Source: G020350405 sp964513655
Lineage (GTDB): Bacteria > Planctomycetota > Phycisphaerae > Sedimentisphaerales > Anaerobacaceae
DNA length: 17,882 nt
Direction: 5' to 3'
NCBI GenBank assembly: GCA_964513655.1
Contig: CAZENQ010000059.1
Coordinates: 1-17,882 of the forward strand
The notes under the pieces were generated by a model. That model had not been told where the DNA came from and ran no database searches. It worked only from the letters and a program-made list of their open reading frames with translations. Shown here one piece after another: positions 5,663-11,625 of this stretch. Every line of letters begins with the position of its first letter. The first letter of the stretch is position 1. The position numbers and the translations under genes were made by a program.

Positions 5663-8479
5663 TCATTCATTCGCCGACAGTCCTTCGTTTTTTGCTTCTC
5701 CGGCGGGCCTTGTCTTTTTGCAAGCGGGGTACTCGAACAGGTATCGCCCGGAGCCAAGGTAAATTATTGCCGTATCCTCCTGCTGGGCCGTCTTTACAAT
5801 TCCCTTCACTTTGTCCAGAGGCTTGTTGCCTTCCTGGACATCGTCTAGGTTAGCATCCGGCAATCTTACCGTGGCAATGGTGTTCGCAGGTACCTCGATA
5901 TTGACGGTCATGGTTTTATCGGTGAGCTTCCAGCCCGATTCTATGGGTCCGTACATCGAGTCCAGTCGCGCTTTGGCATAGGTCAATCCTCCACCCGGAT
6001 GCGGCTGAATGATGATATGCTTATAGCCGGGATTCTGCTCGTCAATCTCAATACCGGCTACTACCCGGTAAAGCCACTCGCCAATCGCGCCGTATGCATA
6101 ATGATTGAATGAGTTCATCCCCTTGTCCTGGAACGTCCCATCCGGCTTGATACCGTCCCATCGCTCCCAGATTGTCGTCGCACCTTTTGTGATAGGATAC
6201 AGCCACGATGGATACTCCTTTCGATTCAGCAGCATATACGCCTGCTCCAGATAACCGTTATCGCTGAGCATATGACATATCAGCGGCGTCCCCAAAAATC
6301 CCGTCGTGATATGCTTAAACTTTTCGACATCTTCAGCGAGCCGCTTTGCGGCTTTCTCTTTTAGGCCGCACGGAACCAAGTCAAACGCAAGCGCAAGTGA
6401 ATACGCCGTCTGTGTATTAGAGGCCAGCCGGCCGTTCGGCGTCAAAAATTCCTCCCCGAACGCCTCCTTTATTTCCTCCAGTAGCTCCGCGTATTTTTCC
6501 GCGTCGGTGGTCTTGCCCAAAATCTTGGCCGTCCGCCGCAGTAGGTCCGTGCTCCTGGCAAAATACGCTTGGCAAATTAGGTCCTTGTCGGTTGTCGCGC
6601 CTGGATAGTCTGACCGGTCCGTGCTAAAGGCGAGCCAATCGCCAAAAGCCAGCTCAGGCTTCCACAGGTAACTTCCGCCCGCGCTTTCGGCCATATAATC
6701 CACCCACGCCTTCATACTTGCATACTGCTGTCCTAAAATACGCCTGTCACCGTAGCAAAGGTACACCGTCCACGGCACAACCGTAGCTGCGTCCGCCCAA
6801 CCGGGAGCCGCCGACTCGCCCTCTTCTTTGTCCAGCGACAGCACATTAGGTATCACATGCGGCACCGCCCCGCTCGCTTGCTGGTCGGCTGCGACGTCCG
6901 CTAACCACTTCGTGTAGAACGCTGCAACGTCGGCGTTGAAGCAGGCCGTACGCGCAAAGACCTCTGCGTCCCCCGTCCAGCCCAAACGCTCATCGCGCTG
7001 CGGACAGTCCGTCGGCACATCCAGGAAATTGCCCTTCAAACCCCATTTGATATTGTGCTGCAGCTGATTTATCATTGAATCCGAACATTCGAACGTACCT
7101 GTGGTCGCCATGTCCGAATGAATAATCACTCCCGTAAAATCATCCCGCGAAACCTCCCCCAGCCAGCCTTCCACCGCCACGTAGCGAAATCCCTGAAAGC
7201 TAAAATGCGGTTCGAAAACCTCCTCGCCGTTGCCCTTGAGGATGTATTCGTTAGTCTGTTTAGCGCCGCGCAGGTTATCGATGTACAAATTACCCGCCGC
7301 GTCCAGGACCTCCGCATGCTGCAGCTTGACGCGCGTCCCCGCCGGACCGCGCACCGTAAAGCGTACCCAGCCGACCATATTCTGCCCCATATCAACAACC
7401 GTTTGCCCCGCTGGTGTCGTCAGTATCTTGACCGGCCGAATCTCTTCTATCCTTCTTACTGCAGGCCCCGCTAGCCCAACAAGAATATCTTTGCTGTGAT
7501 TCACAACCCTAATACCCGCCCAGCGGCTGTCGTCAAAGCCGACCTTGCTCCAGCCCTCTAATTCAAGACGCCCGTCGTACACCTCGCCATTGTAGATGTC
7601 CGACATCAGAATCGCCCCCGTCGACGCCCTCCACGTCTGGTCGGTGGTTATCACTTCCCTGCCGCCGTCTCGGTAAACAACTTCGATTTGCGCCAGCAGC
7701 GCAAGCTTCTCACCATAAACGTTACGGGCCTGTCCCCACCCCAACCGACCGCGGTACCATCCGTCACCAAGAGTCACCCCCACGCAGTTCCGCCCTTCCT
7801 TCAGCAGCCCTGTCACGTCGTAAGCTTGATACTGCAACCGATGCCGATACGCCGTCCAGCCCGGCGTGAACAGCTCATCACCGACCACCCGGCCGTTAAG
7901 CTCCATCTCGTAAAGCCCCAGACAAGTTACATACGCACGTGCTGATTTGATTCCTCTCTCCAACACAAACTCTTTCCGCAGCACAGGACACGGATTCGAC
8001 GCGTTGACATCCTCTGCAAGTTTCGGCTCTATCCACTCAGCCTCCCAGTCACCCGCTTTCAGCAGGCCCATCTCCCACCATCCCGCTTCACTCCAGCCCG
8101 AACACCGCCCCTCATTGTCCCAGACACGCACCTGCCAGTAAACCCGCTCTCGCGATACCGGAGAGGGCCCTTCGTACTCAACGTGAATTGACTGCTCAGA
8201 GGCCACCTTCCCGCTGTCCCAGCGCACCTTCTTACCCGCCTTCAGCCCCTCCACATCCGCCCCGGCACGAATCTGGTACGCTGACTGCCTGACGCCTCGC
8301 TCACTCGATGCAATCTTCCAGCTAAGCCGCGGCTTTTTTACGTCGATACCCAACGGATTAGTCTTGTATTCACACCTTACCCCATACACCGACGGCCCTG
8401 TTTGCCCTGGGCACGGTTCGCCACTTTCGTGAAAACACACCAAGGCAAATAGACAACAAATAACCTTAGAAACTTGCAT
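5663..8479 (-). CDS. Exported GH78 alpha-L-rhamnosidase
   Basis: This 938-residue glycoside hydrolase removes terminal alpha-L-rhamnose from glycans or glycosides. A signal peptide is visible (MQVSK, then a hydrophobic VICCLFALVCF stretch). An Ig-like domain follows at about 30-140, then the N-terminal rhamnosidase domain (about 145-325), a beta-sandwich (about 340-450), the (alpha/alpha)6 catalytic barrel (about 455-800) and a C-terminal beta-sandwich to about 915. Family-typical acidic residues are present in CPQRDERLGWTGD (492-504; Glu497 the likely general acid) and WERWDG (771-776; Glu772 the likely general base). I chose the ATG at 8477-8479 because it has GGAG with an 8-base spacer, follows a good promoter and starts the signal peptide. 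A frame 19 codons longer would begin upstream of that promoter. It is the first gene of the rhamnose operon. Confidence 0.95.
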   Translation of the reverse strand: MQVSKVICCLFALVCFHESGEPCPGQTGPSVYGVRCEYKTNPLGIDVKKPRLSWKIASSERGVRQSAYQIRAGADVEGLKAGKKVRWDSGKVASEQSIHVEYEGPSPVSRERVYWQVRVWDNEGRCSGWSEAGWWEMGLLKAGDWEAEWIEPKLAEDVNASNPCPVLRKEFVLERGIKSARAYVTCLGLYEMELNGRVVGDELFTPGWTAYRHRLQYQAYDVTGLLKEGRNCVGVTLGDGWYRGRLGWGQARNVYGEKLALLAQIEVVYRDGGREVITTDQTWRASTGAILMSDIYNGEVYDGRLELEGWSKVGFDDSRWAGIRVVNHSKDILVGLAGPAVRRIEEIRPVKILTTPAGQTVVDMGQNMVGWVRFTVRGPAGTRVKLQHAEVLDAAGNLYIDNLRGAKQTNEYILKGNGEEVFEPHFSFQGFRYVAVEGWLGEVSRDDFTGVIIHSDMATTGTFECSDSMINQLQHNIKWGLKGNFLDVPTDCPQRDERLGWTGDAEVFARTACFNADVAAFYTKWLADVAADQQASGAVPHVIPNVLSLDKEEGESAAPGWADAATVVPWTVYLCYGDRRILGQQYASMKAWVDYMAESAGGSYLWKPELAFGDWLAFSTDRSDYPGATTDKDLICQAYFARSTDLLRRTAKILGKTTDAEKYAELLEEIKEAFGEEFLTPNGRLASNTQTAYSLALAFDLVPCGLKEKAAKRLAEDVEKFKHITTGFLGTPLICHMLSDNGYLEQAYMLLNRKEYPSWLYPITKGATTIWERWDGIKPDGTFQDKGMNSFNHYAYGAIGEWLYRVVAGIEIDEQNPGYKHIIIQPHPGGGLTYAKARLDSMYGPIESGWKLTDKTMTVNIEVPANTIATVRLPDANLDDVQEGNKPLDKVKGIVKTAQQEDTAIIYLGSGRYLFEYPACKKTRPAGEAKNEGLSANE

Positions 8480-8511
8480 TGTCTTAACTCCATGTCCAAA
8501 AACTCGACCTG

Positions 8512-8541
8512 AACATAAACTACAGCAGGCACTCAAGTCAA
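8512..8541 (-). promoter_or_regulatory. Sigma-70-type promoter of the rhamnose operon
   Basis: On the minus strand TTGACT (8536-8541) and TATGTT (8512-8517) are separated by 18 bases. Transcription would start near 8505, giving a leader of about 26 bases with GGAG before the rhamnosidase ATG. A second perfect -10 hexamer, TATAAT at 8688-8693 (minus), lacks a good -35 and could be an activator-dependent start. No operator could be identified with confidence. Confidence 0.5.
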
Positions 8542-9017
8542 CAGTCGGCTCTTCATAGTCTCTTAGAAAAGTTCTTGCTATATCTGCTGTTTTCCGTTCG
8601 TTCTTTATGAGAGTATTCTTTGATCATTTCCTGGCTCAATATTTCGACCGGGCGTAAGGGAATCGGAAGACCGACACTTCGCCGGAAATTATACCGGGCC
8701 CGCCTGGCCTCGTACACATCACTTTGGTCGAAAATTTTTCTAATTTCCGCGCAGCCCAAATCCCGAATTTTCTGCCAAAACCGCCCCAAATCCGTAACTC
8801 TTGTTTTTAAAAGCCTTTACGAACGTTTAATTTGACGGACAATAACACCACTTCGCAAAAGCGACGTTTAAATGCGAAATCGTCCTGCCGTAATGTAAAA
8901 AAATCGGATAATCAAAAAGGTTTTTACAAGAAAAGCAAGATTTTACGGAACACAAAAGCCGTTTTGCGCATCTTAGTAGGCGGAAACCGAAAAACCGGTA
9001 AATATAAGGAGCCTAAT
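8542..9017. other. Divergent intergenic region between rhamnosidase and pseudopilin
   Basis: With the operon promoter this makes a gap of about 540 bp. On the minus strand an ORF is open from about 8816 to a stop at 8553. Its TTG start at 8789 would give 78 residues, rich in Arg, Lys and Glu, but it has only a weak AAGAG ribosome-binding site and no family I recognise. On the plus strand the pseudopilin frame is open back to 8832. That stretch is Lys/Asn/Arg-rich, has no good start signal and is probably untranslated. The A/T-rich part at about 8800-8960 may hold the pseudopilin promoter, but no convincing -35/-10 pair was found. Confidence 0.4.
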
Positions 9018-9851
9018 ATGCGTAGGGCAAGAGCATTTACATTAGTGGAACTTCTGGTCGTAATCGCCATTATTGCCCTTCTTATGTCGATATTAATGCC
9101 GGCGCTGGCGCGGGTAAGAAATCAGGCAAAGAATATACTTTGCCAGAACAACCTCAAACAGTGGGGGATGTGCTTCTCCATGTATACCTCTGAATGGGAC
9201 GGTTATTTCATGCCGGGCTGGTGCACCGATGGCTATCCCAGCAACGAGTTGTTCAAGTTTTACTGGATGGAGGCTCTCAGGGCCTGCTACGGTGACGACG
9301 GCGACATGCGGTGCTGCCCGACCGCAACGAAACCCGGGACAGAGCTCGGCGGAGGTCAGTACGGCGGAAACGGCACGTTCTCTGCCTGGGGAGTCTTTTC
9401 CGGCGGCTGGTCATATGCCGTTGCAGGTGATTACGGAAGCTACGGATGGAACGGATGGTGTGCCAATCCTCCGCCAGCGACGCCTCACGATTTGGGCCAG
9501 CAGCATCCGACGGCCTGGAACTGGAGGAATACCAATGCCAGAGGTGCAGCGCACGTACCCCTGATGCTCGACGAGCAGTGGGTCGATGGCTGGCCCCACC
9601 ATACCGACGAACCTCCAGAGTATGACGGAAAGCCGTGGGGGTCAGCGGGCTATCAACACAGCGCACGCTTTTGCATCAACCGTCACAACGGAAATGTTAA
9701 CGGCGTATTCCTGGACTTCTCCGTACGATCCATCGGGCTAAAGGAACTCTGGAGGCTGAAGTGGAACCGAATGTTCGACTTCAACCAGGCACCCACAAAC
9801 GAGTATCTTGACGCACAAGCCCCTTGGCTGAGATATTTTAAAGATTACTGA
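9018..9851 (+). CDS. Prepilin-like protein (type II secretion pseudopilin-type N-terminus, H-X9-D C-terminus)
   Basis: This 277-residue exported protein begins MRRARA|FTLVELLVVIAIIALL, a prepilin-peptidase cleavage and methylation motif. It has Phe at +1 and Glu at +5, and Ala in place of the usual Gly at -1. One hydrophobic helix follows (about 8-28). The globular part is rich in Gly, Trp and Tyr. The C-terminus has RHNGNVNGVFLDFSVRS, the H-X9-DG signature of planctomycete/Lentisphaera pseudopilin-like proteins but with DF in place of DG, followed by ELWRLKWNRMF. I chose the ATG at 9018-9020 because AAGGAG lies six bases upstream and the signal begins there. Such proteins are often scattered singly beside glycan-degradation genes, as here, divergent from the rhamnosidase. 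Their exact role (surface fibre or secretion pseudopilus component) is unknown. Confidence 0.9.
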   Translation: MRRARAFTLVELLVVIAIIALLMSILMPALARVRNQAKNILCQNNLKQWGMCFSMYTSEWDGYFMPGWCTDGYPSNELFKFYWMEALRACYGDDGDMRCCPTATKPGTELGGGQYGGNGTFSAWGVFSGGWSYAVAGDYGSYGWNGWCANPPPATPHDLGQQHPTAWNWRNTNARGAAHVPLMLDEQWVDGWPHHTDEPPEYDGKPWGSAGYQHSARFCINRHNGNVNGVFLDFSVRSIGLKELWRLKWNRMFDFNQAPTNEYLDAQAPWLRYFKDY

Positions 9852-9870
9852 TAATACCGGAGTCCGCTTG

Positions 9871-9906
9871 GCTGCCTCTGCCGTGCAGGCGTTGGCAGCG
9901 TCTTTA
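9871..9906 (+). terminator. Probable intrinsic terminator of the pseudopilin gene
   Basis: GCTGCC (9871-9876) and GGCAGC (9894-9899) form a 6-bp stem that can be extended by an inner GCC/GGC pair, followed by GTCTTT. It starts 20 bases after the stop codon. The U-run is short, so termination may be leaky. Confidence 0.5.
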
Positions 9907-10050
9907 AAATGCAAAGACATGTATATCTGCTAAAAAGGGCCGGGAGTCGCACCTCTGACAGCTCTTTTTCTTTTACCAAGGCCTCGATAGACCGCTTGAT
10001 ATGCTGCGGTAATCCGGCAAAAAGTTGTAGCGGGAAGTCGCGCGCTGCCC

Positions 10051-10221
10051 AAAAGCAAAGGACTCCAGATTTACATCTGGAGTCCTTTGAGTAGCTGACA
10101 ATGCCTTTTCGTTACTCACTCCTCCTCTTCAAAGTACACACGACGTACTTATCTGAAGGATTCTTATGAGAGCGATGACGGCGTGCTTCGTCAGCCACTT
10201 CCTCATCACCACTCCATTCCT
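10051..10221 (-). ncRNA. Candidate small RNA of about 170 nt, or small-peptide mRNA
   Basis: A free-standing transcription unit is predicted from a strong promoter (10228-10256) to an intrinsic terminator (10051-10088). Two stem-loops lie in between. The first nests TGACG/CGTCA (10176-10180 with 10189-10193) inside ATGAG/CTCAT (10166-10170 with 10202-10206). The second is an 11-bp stem with a 3-base bulge and 7-base loop (CTTCA-AAGTAC at 10127-10137 with GTACTT and TGAAG at 10145-10158). A possible 25-codon ORF (10206-10129, minus) starts MRKWLTKH and continues hydrophobic, with GGAG five bases before its ATG. That ATG is itself in the outer stem of the first hairpin. The unit could be a regulatory RNA, a dual-function RNA, or the mRNA of a small toxic-type membrane peptide. 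I do not recognise a known RNA family, and it lacks the shape of SRP RNA or tmRNA. Confidence 0.55.
10057..10088 (-). terminator. Rho-independent terminator, 14-bp perfect stem
   Basis: AAAGGACTCCAGAT (10057-10070) and ATCTGGAGTCCTTT (10075-10088) pair perfectly around a 4-base loop. On the minus strand it is followed by GCTTTT, ending the small-RNA unit. The stem's own A/T ends mean it could also stop plus-strand read-through from the pseudopilin gene. Confidence 0.75.
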
Positions 10222-10227
10222 AAAACT

Positions 10228-10287
10228 AACTTACGGAAGGTCCGTGTAAATGTCAAGGGGATTTTTTAAAATTTTTTAAAAAAATTT
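10228..10287 (-). promoter_or_regulatory. Strong promoter with UP-like element for the small RNA
   Basis: On the minus strand TTGACA (10251-10256) and TAAGTT (10228-10233) are spaced by exactly 17 bases. A block of almost pure A/T (10261-10287, runs of A and T) lies just upstream, like the UP elements of rRNA and small-RNA promoters. Transcription would begin near 10221. Confidence 0.65.
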
Positions 10288-10366
10288 CAGTTATTGTGCC
10301 GCGCTGACCTGTAATCTCGTAAGTCATTGTCTTAACTGCGGTTATTGTTATTGCGCGGCCGGTTAG
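10288..10366. other. Gap downstream of sppA
   Basis: This is the 3' flank of sppA (minus strand). The GCCGCGC/GCGCGGC arms near 10298 and 10356 are inverted repeats but lie about 50 bases apart, and no U-rich terminator follows. sppA transcripts may therefore continue into the small-RNA unit, which lies in the same direction. Confidence 0.3.
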
Positions 10367-11425
10367 CTAATACAAACTCCAAAGGTACAGGACCTGTGGA
10401 GTACTGAGTTCATATAACATGCTCCTGTTAATTCTCAGGATGTTGTTGCTGCGCACGCTCAGAAAACCGGCCAGGGAAAACGGCTTTTCATATTCCACTA
10501 CCATTGCCTCTTCGACGCCCGCGAGTGACTTGACCAGCTCTATCGCTTCATCCAGATAGCCAATCTCATCTATGAGCTTCTCGTCCAGAGCTTCATGGAC
10601 GCTATAGATACTCCCGTCAGCCAGGCGTTCGACGTCATCCAGTGTAAGGTCGGCCCTGCCGTCGGCAACGACCTGTACAAACCTGTTAAAAGCCGGGCCG
10701 ATTAGCTTCTCTTGTATATATTGCCGCTGCTCATCCGTGACTGCTTCAAAGGGGCTGGGCCAGTCTTTTTTCTCGCCTGATTTGAAAATGACCGGCTGAA
10801 TGCCGAGCTTGTTCTCCAGCAGCTCCTGCAAAACGAAGTGACCGGCTATTACGCCCACCGAGCCGGTTATCGTGGTCGGCTCAGCTATGATTTTCTCACA
10901 CGCTACCGATGTATAATAGCCGCCCGAAGCGGCAACGCCCTGCATAAATGCAACGACCGGTTTTTCTTCTTCGTGTCGGTATTTTAAAATCTCATTATAA
11001 ATTTGGTCACTGCCCGAAATCGTCCCGCCCGGCGAGTTCACACGGATAATCAGGCCCTTTACTCGCTTATCCTTTCGGACGACCTTCATTTGCTGGTAGA
11101 GGCCCCTGGCCTGTGCGGCGTCTATTATGCCCTCTAACTTAATTACGGCGATTTTGGTTGTTCGCGGCCCGGCTTGTATAACCTCTTCGGTGAAGATACC
11201 TTTTTGTCCTGCCGCAAAGACCGCGACTACGCCAATTAATATCATAAATAATGCGATGTTTGCCAGAATCGACAGCACCAGGATAATGCCCCAGAAAATC
11301 CTCCAGCCGGTTCGTCTCCTCGGTTTCTCTGTAAGCGGCACCGTAACTTCTGATATCGGAGGCGGTGGCGATGATGGCTCTGGTTCGCCTGGGCTCGAAA
11401 GATTATTGTCCTTCTCAAAATCCAT
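10367..11425 (-). CDS. sppA: Signal peptide peptidase SppA (S49 family)
   Basis: This 352-residue membrane serine protease cleaves remnant signal peptides in or at the membrane. It is the short form, like Bacillus SppA, with one protease domain. A Pro-rich cytoplasmic N-terminus (about 1-38) is followed by one transmembrane helix (about 41-73). VNSPGG is at 129-134, the nucleophile Ser167 is in AASGGYY, and Lys220 is in KSGEKKDWPSP. The Ser-Lys spacing of 53 matches the 52 I recall for B. subtilis SppA. I chose the ATG at 11423-11425 because it has GGAAAGGG six bases upstream and lies just after a near-consensus promoter. A frame 20 codons longer would begin inside that promoter. It is transcribed on its own, after the terminator of the beta-helix gene. 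Confidence 0.95.
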   Translation of the reverse strand: MDFEKDNNLSSPGEPEPSSPPPPISEVTVPLTEKPRRRTGWRIFWGIILVLSILANIALFMILIGVVAVFAAGQKGIFTEEVIQAGPRTTKIAVIKLEGIIDAAQARGLYQQMKVVRKDKRVKGLIIRVNSPGGTISGSDQIYNEILKYRHEEEKPVVAFMQGVAASGGYYTSVACEKIIAEPTTITGSVGVIAGHFVLQELLENKLGIQPVIFKSGEKKDWPSPFEAVTDEQRQYIQEKLIGPAFNRFVQVVADGRADLTLDDVERLADGSIYSVHEALDEKLIDEIGYLDEAIELVKSLAGVEEAMVVEYEKPFSLAGFLSVRSNNILRINRSMLYELSTPQVLYLWSLY

Positions 11426-11456
11426 AATATACCCTTTCCAAAAAATCGACCCCAGC

Positions 11457-11485
11457 ATTGTAAGCCGCATGAACCTGGCTGTCAA
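11457..11485 (-). promoter_or_regulatory. Sigma-70-type promoter of sppA
   Basis: On the minus strand a perfect TTGACA (11480-11485) and TACAAT (11457-11462) are separated by 17 bases. Start of transcription is predicted near 11450, about 25 bases before the ATG. This settles the choice of the shorter sppA start. Confidence 0.75.
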
Positions 11486-11550
11486 TCTTCGAAAGTTATG
11501 CGATTATCTCTTATTATTGGTATTTGGGGGGCGACAGGAGGGGATTTATA

Positions 11551-11581
11551 GAAAAAAGACGGCTGCTTTTTACGGCAGCCG
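11551..11581 (-). terminator. Rho-independent terminator of the beta-helix gene
   Basis: On the minus strand CGGCTGC and GCAGCCG (11575-11581 with 11560-11566) form a 7-bp G/C-rich stem with an 8-base loop, followed by TCTTTTTTC. It lies 45 bases after the stop codon of the beta-helix gene and separates it from sppA. Confidence 0.88.
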
Positions 11582-11625
11582 CCCCGCAAAATAGTCTTCA
11601 AACATCTGTAGTGCGTTCAGTATCG

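Noticed and set aside
8480..8536. Longer start for the rhamnosidase, 19 codons upstream
   Set aside because: It would begin inside the predicted promoter, has no ribosome-binding site and would bury the signal peptide.
8832..9017. N-terminal extension of the pseudopilin by 62 codons
   Set aside because: The start would be TTG without a ribosome-binding site, and prepilin signals sit at the N-terminus. The ATG at 9018 has AAGGAG at good spacing.
10129..10206. Treating the 25-codon ORF as a definite protein gene
   Set aside because: The start codon and the stop both lie in stem-loops, so conservation could come from RNA structure. It is kept only as a possibility within the small-RNA entry.
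11426..11485. Longer sppA start, 20 codons upstream
   Set aside because: It begins within the -35 hexamer of a near-consensus promoter; the ATG at 11425 has a good ribosome-binding site.
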